From Warburgia ugandensis (Eukaryota > Streptophyta > Magnoliopsida > Canellales > Canellaceae), in the NCBI GenBank assembly GCA_035236585.1, contig CP141132.1:45139880-45203879 (forward strand): a stretch of 64,000 bases of DNA. The letters are read 5' to 3'. Numbering within the stretch: the first letter of the stretch is position 1; each line of letters opens with the position of its first letter. Shown here one piece after another: positions 11,317-22,361 of the stretch. Made by a program: the position numbers and the translations under genes. The notes under the pieces were generated by a model. The model was not told where the DNA came from and did no database searches. It saw only the letters and a program-made list of their open reading frames with translations.

Positions 11317-11772
11317 AGTTAATTTTTCTTTATTGATGAAAACCTTCATCATACTAAGATCATCCATGTCAAATCATCAAGAATAATAGACTAGATGCGA
11401 AAGCGTACCTAAATCCATGAGAACGGATGTGATTCTTGAGTCTTGTGATTCTTGATCTTCCAAATTGATGCATATGAATTTTTTTGAGAAGGGTTTCTCA
11501 CCTTTTCTAATGATGGGATGTCAGAAAAGAATCATACCATAATTTGGGACCATAACCTTTTATAATTGCATACATTTTTTTTATTTCTAATTTTAGCCCA
11601 TCATAAATTAGAAATTAGGCCTTTACACATAATAAAGCCCACACTTCGTGAGATGACTTAGGCCCAATTAACTTTAAACCTTACTGGATCACTTTTAATT
11701 TAGGCCAAACCTATATGATAGCATATAATATACAATTACTATCATACACACACACACATCCAAAATCTAACA
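11317..11772 (-). repeat. Copia 3' LTR (456 bp)
   Basis: Aligns along its length with 17406-17813 and ends in AAAATCTAACA like it. Compared with the other LTR it has about 50 extra bases near the end (CCTATATGATAGC... with a short CA microsatellite) and its terminal TG is mutated to AG. GGGGG lies directly outside. Confidence 0.9.
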
Positions 11773-11785
11773 CTCTTCCACTTGG
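11773..11785 (-). other. Copia polypurine tract
   Basis: The - strand reads AAGTGGAAGAG directly before the 3' LTR. This is the expected location and composition for the second-strand primer. A (TA)n run (11790-11812) adjoins it inside the element. Confidence 0.65.
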
Positions 11786-12198
11786 ATCACATATATATAT
11801 ATATATATATATCATTGTATAATTATATATCACAATATAACCTTATGAGCTAAAAATCTTTACTATCATGATAAAAAACATCTCTAAATAATCTCATCCA
11901 TTAATTATGTTAATATAGATCAAGGCAATCTTTGTTACATGTATGTAACTAAATCCATCCATGGTCACGTAAATCAACATAGCTAAATGACATAGATCAA
12001 GTATGGATGTGTAGCATGGAGATTACATGCAATGTGATTTAAACATGCCTATTTCCAACTGGTCCAACTTTATTCTTTATGAGATCATATTAAAACTAAA
12101 TCAGGGTGAAAAATAAAACTGAATACTTTATTTCTGTAGAAAATATCCATAAACACAAGATTGTCTAAAACAGAAAAGCATATAAATACAAACACCCA

Positions 12199-12760
12199 CT
12201 AATCCAGTATATCATCAAATGATACAACACCCATATGAGCAATATGCTCATGAAAGACCTTGCATGGTAGGCCCTTAGTAAGTGGATCCACAACCATGGA
12301 GTTTATGCCAATATGCTCTATAGACACTTGACCACTCTGAACTCCTTCCTCAACAACTAGGAACTTGATGTCTATATGTTTTAACTTCGTCGAGCTCCTG
12401 TTGTTGTTGGAATATAAGATTGCTGACTTATTATCACAAAATAACTTAAGTGGTCTTTTAATTCTATCCACCATTCGCGACCTCGTGACAAAATTTCATG
12501 GCCATATTCCATGATTGGATGCCTCATAACATGCTGTAAACTTAACTACCATGGTGGAAGATGTAATGAGTGTTTGCTTAGCACTCTTCCAGGAGATAGC
12601 TCCTCTAGTAAGTAGATAGATATAGCATGAAGTGGATCTACGACTATCTTGGCATCCAGCAAAGTCGGAGTCAGAATACCCAATGATCTCTAACTTATCC
12701 GACATCTTGTATGTGAGCATGCAATGTTTTGTTCTTTGAAGATATAGCATGACCCTTTTG
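12199..12760 (-). pseudogene. Copia RNase H domain (frameshifted)
   Basis: RNase H removes the RNA strand of the cDNA hybrid. Read leftwards it starts with GYSDSDFAGCQDSRRSTS, including the first acidic residue in SDFAG, followed by GAISWKSAKQ. After a stop near 12496 and a frame change it continues with LFCDNKSAI, KHIDIKFL, QVSIEHI and DPLTKGLP, ending at 12199. The usual E in the SS.EAEY motif is changed (here MVVKFTACYEA). Homology is unmistakable despite the break. Confidence 0.85.
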
Positions 12761-12769
12761 GCTGCTTTC

Positions 12770-13871
12770 AAATGATCCATTCTTGTAGTACTCAAATATC
12801 TGCCTAACATCCCAACAATGTATGTAATATTCGGACGCATACAAACTTGAACATACATCAGGCTTCCCACTATTGAAGCATAGGGAATCTTCTGCATTTT
12901 CTTAGTTTCAAAATCATTCTTGGGGCATTGATCGGGACTAAACTTGTCTCCCTTAGCAACAGGGGTGTCTCTTAGTTTGCAATCTTGCATGCCAAATCTC
13001 TTAAGTACCTTCTCAATATAACTCTTTTGTGATAATTCAAGAATACCCCAAGAGTGATCCCGATGTATCTGAATCCCTAATACAAAAGATGCGTCCCCAA
13101 GATCTTTCATCTCAGATTTCTTTGATAGAAATCTCTTGGTTTCATGCAACAAGGCTATATCGTTGCTGGCAAGCAGTATGTCATCTACATATAAAACCAG
13201 GAAAATGTGTTTACTCTCACTAAACTTGTGATATATACAATCATCAACCGCATTCATCTCAAAACCAACGAGATAACAACTTGATGGAATTTGTAATGCC
13301 ATTGATGGGAAGCTTGCTTAAGCCAATAAATGAATTTCTTTAATTTGCTAACCATATTCTTTGCATCTCCTGACACAAATTTTCTAACTACACCATATAA
13401 ATCATCTCATCAATGTCATCATTGAGAAACATAGTCTTTACATCCATTTGATGCAACTCAAGGTCAAAATGTGTCATTATTGTCCTGAAAGAGTCTTTCG
13501 ATGAAACTAAAGAGAGTCTCATTATAATCACTGACTTCCTTTTGAGTGAAGCCCTTTGCAACAAGACAAGCTTTATATCTCTCCACATCGCCCTTCAAAT
13601 CCCTATTGGTTTTAAATATCAATTTGCTACCAATGGGCTTTGCACCTTCAAGCAATGGGACGAGTTCTCAAATGTGATTGTCTTTCATTGACTTAATCTC
13701 TTCATTCATGACATTAATCCACTTATGAGAATTAGTACTTTGCACGGCTTGATGAAAGTTGATCGGATTATCTTCTACCAATCCAATGTTATCCTCATGT
13801 TCTTGGAGAAATATAATATAATCATTAGAAATTGCACTTCTCTTCTCTCTAGTGGGTCTCTTTACTAGCAT
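12770..13871 (-). pseudogene. Copia reverse transcriptase (frameshifted)
   Basis: From right to left: an N-terminal FHQAVQSTNSHKWINVMNEE segment (13871-13668), GSKLIFKTNRDLKG and YKACLVAKGFTQ (13655-13464), LHQMDVKTMFLND (13588-13388), and the palm block LYVDDILLASND near 13200-13165 with the catalytic YVDD intact. SYIEKVLKRFGMQD and YASIVGSLMYVQVCMRP follow. Successive blocks are in different frames, so at least three frameshifts separate them. The open stretch 13302-12496 (268 codons) is the longest surviving piece and runs on into RNase H. Confidence 0.9.
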
Positions 13872-14279
13872 TAGTTCTTAAGGTTGTTGAGTTTGTTCTT
13901 CGAGAATAACCTGTTGACATTGATTAGAGAGATTTTCAACATTGTCTTGTGGTTCTGGTATTGCTTCTTGAACAACATCAGGAATAGGAGCCTAATCATT
14001 GTCAATAACAATCATAGGAAGAGAAATGGATTCCTCTTCAAAGACAAAGTCTTTAACCTTATCTCTCAACCCAAACTCAATATCATCAAAGAACTGAGCA
14101 TTTCCTGGCTCAAAGAAGGACCTGGCTGTGGGATAATAAAATTTGTACCTCCGAGACTATTCACAGTACCCAAAAAAATAGCTGTTGACCGTTCTTGAAT
14201 CTAATTTCTTTTCATTTGGCCTATAAGGCCTTACCTCAGCTGAACAACCCCAAATGTGTAAATGCTTTATACTGGGCTT

Positions 14280-15047
14280 CTTGCCTGTCCATAATTCATA
14301 AGGAGTTTTAACCGCTGCCTTAGTTGGAACTTTGTTAAAGATGTAAGTTACAATTTTTATTGCCTCTCCCTAGAGTGAATTCAGTAAGATAGTATGAGTA
14401 ATCATACTCCTCACTGTGTCCTTAAATCTCTTAGCAACACCATTCATGCTAGGACTTCCTGGCATGGTGTACTGTGGGACGATATCATATTCCTCTATGA
14501 ATTTGGCAAATGACCCTGGACATTGTTCACCTGATCTGTCATATCTGCCGTAGTACTCACCACTACAGTCAGATTTGACTGCCTTAATGCTTTTGCCAAG
14601 TTGGTTCTCAACTTCAGCCTTGAATGCCTTAAACACGTCCAATGATTGAGACTTCTCATGAATGAGATAAAGGTAGCCATAATGTTAGAAATTGTCTATG
14701 AAGCTGCAGGGAATCACCCACAAATATACATATGTATTAGTTCTAAGACGTCTAAAGATTTGTTGGCACCTAATCTCCTTATGTTTGTCTGCTTTCCCTT
14801 AATGAAACTCAATACAGACTTGAAAGTCTAACAAATCAAGGGGATTAAGAATTTTATCTGACACAAGTCTTTCAATTCTTTGTTTAGATATGTGCCCTAA
14901 ACGATTGTTCCAGAGTGAAGCATAATTTTCATTGCTTAATTTGCATTTTATACTACGTGAACTCACATGCAAGGTTTCATTAAAAGAGGTAATAGTATCA
15001 ACTAAATAGAGGTTATCATAAAAAAGACAAAGAACAAGTACCAACAA
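14280..15047 (-). pseudogene. Copia integrase (catalytic residues lost)
   Basis: The pre-integrase zinc region shows NNRLGHISKQRIERLV (14910-14860). The core then reads LELIHMYICG where a catalytic Asp is expected (HTDICG in the family; Tyr here, near 14735). Further on come DCSGEYYGRYDRSGEQ with the second Asp kept, and MNGVAKRFKDTVRSM where the catalytic Glu is replaced by Lys (codon 14430-14432). Stops and frame changes interrupt it. With two of three DDE residues altered it cannot perform strand transfer. Confidence 0.85.
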
Positions 15048-15299
15048 TATTTGAATTTAGAAAAATACTAAACTAATTATTTCCAAATGAACAAGAATAA
15101 CCAAATTTGTCCAAAACAGAAATAGAAACCAAATTCCATCTAAAAGACGGTACAACATATGTCTCTTTCAAATCCAAATAATATCTAGTCTTTAATAATA
15201 ACCTAAAGGTCCCTATCACCTCAACCTCCACTGATTTGCCATCACCCACATAAATAAATCTTTCAACATCATTTGGCTTTTGGCAACTCAGGCAACCCT

Positions 15300-16215
15300 A
15301 CACAGACACACTTATGTGAGTAGTAGTACCAGAATCTATCCACCCAGTGTGTCTTGGTACTGAAGCTAAATTAACCTAAGAACAAACCAACGTGAGAAGC
15401 GTACCTTTCTTTGCACACCAATCATGATATTTGGTACAGTCCTTCATATGTCCATGATTCTAACAAAAGTAACAACCAAATTCCTCATTTTGTTTCTTTT
15501 GCTATTTCTTTTGAGGTGGACTACTTGCAGCTTCTTTTTCCTTCTTCCTTTTCTTGTTCTTGTCCTTAGAGTTACTTGCTAAGTGAGAACTTTCAATCTT
15601 TTCTTGCTTCAGCCTTTCCTTTTCTTGCACATAATGAGAAATGAGCTCATTAAGAGACCATTTATCCTTTTGGCAGTTATAACTAACCTTAAATTGACTA
15701 AATTGTGTAGGAAGAGAAATCAAAACTAAATGCATGAGCAAATCCTCAAACAGCTATAATTTTAGTGCCTTTAGTTTTGAAGTAAGATGAGACATCTCTA
15801 TGATGTATTCCCTTATATTTCCTTTTCCTTTATACTTCATTGAAATCAAGTTCAACAGAATCATACTTATTTCAACCTTATCATTTTTAGCAAAACGCTT
15901 TTAAATTTCCTCAAGGAACTCCTTGGAAATAGTTACCTTTTTTGACACAGCGCCCCTGAAGGTTTTTAGAATTCCATGCTTCATGATCATAAGACTCATG
16001 CGATTTGAACGATCTTACTTCTCAAAGTCCAATTTTTCCTCATTGGAGCTTTTGTCCATAAGAGCTGCAGGTTGTTCAATCCTTAGCGCAAGGTCTAGAT
16101 CCATGTAGCCAAGAACGATCATGATGTTCTCTTTCCATTCCTTAAAGTTGGTCCCATTCAACATGGGAATAGAATTGATGTTGGCAGATATAACAAAAGC
16201 AGATGCATTAATTGA
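15300..16215 (-). pseudogene. Copia gag and protease (interrupted)
   Basis: Read leftwards from about 16200: GTNFKEWKENIMIVLGYMDL, the standard copia gag start, then after stops KDKWSLNELISHYVQEKERL (15741-15502). A zinc knuckle, CYFC*NHGHMKDC near 15473-15430, carries an in-frame stop and three rather than four residues between His and the last Cys, so one codon has been lost. The protease follows with WIDSGTTTHIS (15342-15310), keeping the aspartic DSG. Gag packages the RNA and the protease matures the polyprotein. Both are dead here. Confidence 0.85.
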
Positions 16216-17391
16216 AAATAGGATAAAACAACATGTTCACACAAATTCTATATCATAATTAAATAAATTCAAATAATGGTAAGGCCCATCACAAGATACC
16301 TAGCACAACATTAACATTTAGTCTTTGGATAGAAATATTAACTTGTGAGTGGTAATCTTGGTGTAGTAATCAAATATTGACAATAAATCCTGTCAAATAA
16401 TAAGTCTTTCTTTGGACCGACTTATTGTTCACATGGAGTACCTAATAATTGTCATATATTCATTATCACATGTGTGCATGTAATTCAACCAAATATTGAC
16501 CTTCCTTTGGGCTGGTCAATATCCGCATGAATTACATACCCACAACTATCTTGACGTTCTAAAATAAAATGACTTACACAAGAGAGGCTACTTTGGTAGA
16601 ATGTTATTTCAATCAATTTATTTTAAAACATTAGATATCCATAAAATAAAATAAATAAAACTTGTACCAAAAATTGAATTTAAAATTTCCAAAAATGCAC
16701 ACAAAACAATTTTTTTTTTTGCTACTGCAATGATCACCTTTGGAAGCATGCCAATTTAGTCTAAACTAACATCCGCACCACAAAAGATAAATTTCTTCGT
16801 ATTGAGAGCCGCTTAAGACAAGGCTCTTACTTACAACAATTTGATTTCCAAAGACTGGATGAGACCATTATATTGTTAGTAGTGCAAGAACGAAAGCGAT
16901 GATAGAAACCACTTATTTCTTGGTTGTGTTGTTGCCCCTACTGCCTATTGCCACTGTTGTTTGAAGATTACATGGAACAATATTTTTATTCCGAAGGTTA
17001 GCTCCATATGTAAAACCCTATAGAACCCATCATTTCTTACAATGATCCGATGCATATGGGTAGAGTGCAATGCAGTTTGTTTCCATGGAAAAGCTTCACT
17101 GCAACCATTGGATGAGAAAGTTTTCAAATGGGTAGCAATTTTGGGCCTCCTTTTCCTTGGAATTTGAAGGACTATTAGTGAAAATAGATAGATTTTGGAA
17201 AGACAATATGTAGGGAATTTTATTGTGGGGATTAGCATGTTCGTCAGGAGAAAAACCAACAACCAATTCTAGACCAATGCACCCTTTGGATCACCAGTTA
17301 TTAGATTCTTGAAGATCAAGAACCATCTTCAAACAATCACATCACAAAATTAAATTGAGAAACTTGCTTCTCAATGATTCAACATGAAGAG
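16216..17391 (-). other. Copia 5' leader, no recognised gene
   Basis: The 1.2 kb between the PBS and gag. A 105-codon open frame (17262-16945) has no recognisable motif and lies where an untranslated leader is expected. No other features are seen. Confidence 0.6.
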
Positions 17392-17403
17392 GCTCTGATA
17401 CCA
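17392..17403 (-). other. Copia tRNA-iMet primer binding site
   Basis: The + strand GCTCTGATACCA is the exact complement of TGGTATCAGAGC, two bases from the LTR terminus. Confidence 0.92.
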
Positions 17404-17405
17404 TT

Positions 17406-17813
17406 TGTTAATTTTTCTTTATTGATGAAAACCTTCATCATACTAAGATCATGCATGTCAAACCATCAAGAATAATAGACTAGATGTGGAAGCATACCTA
17501 AATCCATGAGAATGGATGTGATTCTTGAGTCTTGTGGTTCTTGATCTTCCAAATTGATGCGTATGAATTTTCTTGAGAAGGGGTTCTCACATTTTCTAAT
17601 GATGGGATGTCAAAAAAGAATCATACCATAATTTGGGGACCATAACCTTTTATAACTACATACACTTTTCTTATTTCTAATGTTAGCCCATCATAAATTA
17701 GAAATTAGAAATTAGGTCTCTACACATAATAATGCCCACACTTTATAAGATGACTTGGGTCCAATTAACGTAAACCTTATTAGATCACTTTTAATTTAGG
17801 CCAAAATCTAACA
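17406..17813 (-). repeat. Copia 5' LTR (408 bp)
   Basis: Starts TGTTAATTTTTC and ends AAATCTAACA on the + strand, flanked by GGGGG. It has an extra AAATTAG unit compared with the left LTR and lacks the ~50-bp insert found there. Confidence 0.9.
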
Positions 17814-17818
17814 GGGGG

Positions 17819-19399
17819 TTTTCATGGGGTGATTTGCTAATGCAGTCAAGGATTAGCCAAGCAGGAATCGGGTGAATTTAAGTTCAAATCGTGGACTTTC
17901 CTGTAGAATGAACAAGTACCATGCGTATTCCTGAAAGAAATTTGCTTTTTCTATCAAATCTTTGCGTGATGTTTAATTTCCTTGTTGAATGAAGATTTTG
18001 GATGACTCCTGGCTTGCATTACATGAATTGGAGCTCATCATTTACTCATTTAAACTATTCTTATACTGATTTGTGCATGCTCTATTTTAGTTTCTTGCAT
18101 GCATGTTGAAACAGAGGATGAATCTCCTCAATAAATCACATTCATAAACTTGATAAAAAGAAAATATAACTTATGGATCTTACTCTTAGATGATTGGACT
18201 GGAAAATGGTGTATAAAAGGGCAACATCTTTAATAGAAAAAATGACTAAATCATCACGCAAATAGTGAACAAGGACCGAGCCTCCCTGTACGTCTGCATG
18301 CACCTACAATGAGGTAGTACTAAATCTCAGTTTATAACTTGCAATTGAGCTACGAACTTTGGGAAATAAATCATGGGTCCTTTAGTCTACATGCTACTCT
18401 TCACAAGTATACCAGATTTCTCAATGAAACCGAATCAGTAAACACCCAATTGAGTATGTCAACAAGGAGGAAACAACATTATTTCCTGCACGCAAATGTG
18501 GAGGAAATGGTGCCATTTTCCTGCTACTTGTGAGCCCTCGGTAAGAGATAAAGAAGAAGGCCATGGTATTGATCATAAATTCCCACTTTTTAGAGACCTT
18601 AGTGTAGTTCTTGACTAAGAAATTGAGGATGAGAAGCATGAAGAAGATTGAGAATGTGAAGCATCCATTCCTGGTTCACGATGAACAGGTAGTGATGCTT
18701 CATCACTTTGATTGGTTTTTTTTTTAAATAAGTTTAAATTATCCAATGTGTTGGGTTATGGAAAAATATAGGAAAATTTAGAAATTGTAGTATACAGGAC
18801 CTGGAATGGCATTGAAAATTTAACACTAGTTTTCACCATGATTATTGGTTACGTCGAGTGAAGCAGATGAGCTGATTGGATTTCCTAAGTCAATGGAATT
18901 CTAGTCCCTGGAATTTCTGTGTATAAAATTTAACTGTTGGAATTTGTGAATTCTAGTTCAATATAAATTTGTGAAAAATCTTGCCTCTTGAAATTAGAAA
19001 TGAAATTATATGGACTATACACTTTACTGGTAAGAGTAAGGATGTAAATCTACATTTGAAGGGGAAATAGAGAGAGGCAAAAGGTAATTACCTTGAATAT
19101 AAAAAATTACAAAATTTCCCTTATGCTAAAATCCTAAACACTTAGCAAGCTAAGATGATTCCATTAATGAAACCTCACATTCCAATTCATTTAGGCTGAA
19201 CCACTAAAGTCTTGGGCATGAATTCATGGTCGTTTAAAATCTTGTGCCCTAAACCCATAGGTCATCTTTGACCATGACTTGAATACTTCATCGCCTGGTA
19301 GTAACAACATGTTACATACAACTTAATCTTATCTAGCTAAGTTACTTACAACTTACATTGGTAGGACATAACCTCCTAAGCTAAAACTTATATGATGTG
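17819..19399. other. No gene or element recognised
   Basis: AT-rich DNA with short open frames on both strands and no family motif. The left end may be the continuation of the purine-rich target of the copia insertion. A T-run stands at 18717-18725. Confidence 0.5.
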
Positions 19400-19808
19400 A
19401 CCACCCCTACTTTGACCTTTATAACCTACATACCTTGAGTTTAGCCTTTATAGGACTAGTTCCCAATTCCTTAGTTTTTCCAAAACTCAAGGCATTTATG
19501 CCTTCAAACACCTAAGCATTAGTCATCATGACTAGGTCATCTAAGCATTATTATTCAGAATCCCTAAGATACTAAATTAAAATGAGGTGATAGTTTAGTT
19601 GTACCTGGAGCCAAATCTAGACTAATTAGGACTATTGCCTTGGGAATGGACTAGTTGAAAGATAGTTGTTAAACATGAGAAAGTCATGACTAACACTAAA
19701 GGAGTATTAATTACAAGGTAAGGATTTTAATAATATGATATAAGACAATAGGTACCATAAGGTTAGGGGTGAAAATAAAGATACGAGTTCTTATAAATAA
19801 ATAAAAAG

Positions 19809-19839
<31 letters not shown>

Positions 19840-21506
19840 CATCTAGCCTTAAACACCACGAAAAAGTTAACACCAACTAAATGATTTCATTATAAGTTAA
19901 CAATGGGATTAACAAAGTATTTCACACCACCAGATAATAAGTCAGTGCATAACACTTAATCACATTCATGATTTGGACTGATGGGTTGATGGTTTTGGCC
20001 AAGGGCATGGAGATATTGTTTCACTAATACTTACAAAGCACTATAATAGTGGTGGCAAGCCATGAGATATGGATTTTTATGAGCCATGGGTTCGGTTTCA
20101 TTGATGCTTTTAGCAGGCACTCTATGAGTGGCCATAAGTCTTGATGGATGTGAATTTGTTGATGCTTAGGCAGGTGCACTACGAGTAGCTATAAATCCTT
20201 TTGGATATGGATTTCACCAATGTTTTGAGTAGTCACTCTTGGAGTATCCTAAGTCTTGAATTACGCGGCAAGTGCTGTACGAGTACTGTAAGACTCAAAG
20301 GCTTGCATGCTTAGGGCGGTAATAGGACTTGGAAGTAGGTGTGCTATACACAATTGAAAGTTCTGAAGACCCTATGCTAGGAGGTGCAGTTGGCCACTAA
20401 CCTCTGAGATGATATTAATACCAGCCCTATAATTGAGATGGTGGGTAGTAGGAGTAGCTGCCCATGGGAAAGTGCTTTGAAAGGTAACCAGGTAGTCCCC
20501 ATAAGGTTTAGTGAGTCATGGTTTATGAGGGTATCCATGAGTAGACGTAAAGTTGCAGTAGTCACTAGTGGGAGATAGTAGGGCCCTACGAGCATAGGTC
20601 TATGTGTTTGTTAGCATGTTGGCATGCCAGTCATTCTCAAGAGTTGAGACCATTGGTTTCTAGTAGTGGAATTGTATGCCACTAATGGTCCCTAGTAATA
20701 GGATTATATGCCGTTGGTAGTAGGACTGTATGCCACTGTGATATAGAATGATTGGTTTTTCATGACAAGGTGGCATGGATTTGTGTATTACTGATGGAGG
20801 GCTATTTGCCTTAGTTCAGCATCATCTATTTTGAGCACATTGATTTAGCATATTTGTCAATTACTTTTGGGTATTGTGGGTAACTTGAAATCTTCAATCT
20901 TTTGTGGATCTTTATCCTACGTGTGTTGATCACATTTTTCAAAAACTATATATGTATGGATATATATATATATATGCATTTTCTTAGGAATTTTAATTTG
21001 TATTAGTTTTTCACCCTACTATGAGCTATTGTTTTGCTCACCCCTCTACAACCAACATACAAATGATACACCGGGTAGCTTGAGCATGAGAGACACAAGG
21101 AAGGCAAAGGTACTTGGATCAGTTTAGATGTGAAGAGACAATGTCTTTAGCATAGTCCTTATCCTTGTATAGAATATCATTTTGGGTATTGTATATAACT
21201 TAAATTTTTGTTGACATAGCGGGTGATTGTAATATGGATTGTTCTAGTTATTTGAATGGACTACATGACATTACTTGTGATGATATGGGTGATCCTGTGG
21301 CATGTATCTCTAATCGTTCTTGGGTTAGAAGATTATTATTTTATGTATATGTGGAGGTTTTACTATATCTACCAAAAAAGATGTTGGTGAATTTCTCAAA
21401 ACTAAATAGATATTATCACTATAATAATGTTTTCCAAAATAAAGAAATTTTTTGTTACTTTCCAACTTAAAATTGACAAAAGACTCGAGAAACATACCTT
21501 GTTACA
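19400..21506 (+). mobile_element. Ty3/gypsy-type LTR (approximate start), + orientation
   Basis: Ends in CCTTGTTACA at 21506 and aligns with the LTR at 1-3173 from about 20070: GACCCTATGCTAGGAGG, CTAACCTCTGAGATGATATT, GCTCACC...CTACAACCAACAT and GGATTGTTCTAGTT. Orientation follows that LTR, which has a PBS and gag downstream. The 5' boundary is uncertain; the LTR at 1-3173 is at least 3.17 kb, so this copy may begin before 19400 or be truncated. An A/G-rich simple run (19803-19838) lies inside. No coding sequence is seen. Confidence 0.5.
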
Positions 21507-21514
21507 CTTGTCGA

Positions 21515-22013
21515 GTTTTTATTGGTTAGTTTATATTAGGTTTAATCCTAGTAAGCAGTTGTTATGCACTTCCTCTACAACCCACATTTCAGGCACACTC
21601 CATGGAGTGGAAGTGCGAGAGATACTAGGAAGGAGAAAGTACTCGGTTCTGTTTAGATGATAATTTTTTTTGCACATTTATTTGATAGAATCCATGTATA
21701 GGAATTCACTTTGAGTTGTTATAACTTATTTTGTTGAGATTCAAGACTAATGTAGAACCTTAAATAATGAAATGTGTACATGACTCTACTTATGACTAGT
21801 AATGATCTTGTAGCATGTACTTTTAACAATCTTTAGGTTAGAATATTATTATTTTATGTATACGTGGAGGTTTTAATAGTGACACTCAATAAGAAGCCAA
21901 ATTATTTCACAAAATAATTATATAATATTATTTTTAATTTTTCAAAACTAGGAAACTACCGTTGCCTTCTCATCTAAAAATTGGTGAATATTTCTAAAAA
22001 TCAAGCTGTTACA
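21515..22013 (+). mobile_element. Second LTR 3' tail, stacked directly after the first
   Basis: ATTGGTTAGTTTATATTAGG through AAGCTGTTACA repeats the last ~500 bp of the LTR family and matches 2683-3173 more closely than it matches the immediately preceding tail (20990-21506). It has a GTTACA terminus at 22013 but no LTR start, no PBS and no gag after it. It is a truncated LTR or a recombination product. Confidence 0.6.
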
Positions 22014-22261
22014 GTAAAACTAAATCACCCCCTTGCTAGTCTAGGTGGTCATGTGATTGAACCATTATTGATGTTTGATCTTCTAATTAGCCTGATCAGT
22101 TGATGAAGTGATTTGGACAATTGAGATCTTATGATCTTGTTGGGTAATATTCAAGATAGCCATAGTGTCGATGTATGGCCCTATATTAGTTGTATTACCT
22201 GGAAGAGCATGTAATTTTTTTTCCTAATTAGATAACTAAGGACTAAAAAATGAGAAAAAGT

Positions 22262-22262
<1 letters not shown>

Positions 22263-22330
<68 letters not shown>
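22263..22330. repeat. Compound microsatellite (TC)n(TA)n
   Basis: A run of about 23 TC units followed by about 11 TA units, ending where the LINE tail begins. A similar compound array stands at 25827-25899. Confidence 0.95.
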
Positions 22331-22361
22331 CATCATTATCATCATCAAGACCTTATCCCAA

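Larger units (their letters stand above)
11317..17813 (-). mobile_element. Ty1/copia LTR retrotransposon, structurally complete, coding-dead
   Basis: A 6.5 kb element read right to left: 5' LTR (17406-17813), iMet PBS, ~1.2 kb leader, gag, protease, integrase, reverse transcriptase, RNase H, PPT and 3' LTR (11317-11772). The domain order PR-INT-RT-RH defines Ty1/copia. Both flanks carry GGGGG (11312-11316 and 17814-17818), a 5-bp target duplication. The LTR termini are TGTTA...TAACA. Many frameshifts, stops and lost catalytic residues show it can no longer move by itself. The LTRs differ by scattered substitutions and two larger indels, so the insertion is not recent. Confidence 0.92.

Noticed and set aside
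16945..17262. 105-codon open frame in the copia leader
   Set aside because: Position and composition fit an untranslated leader; no motif supports a gene.
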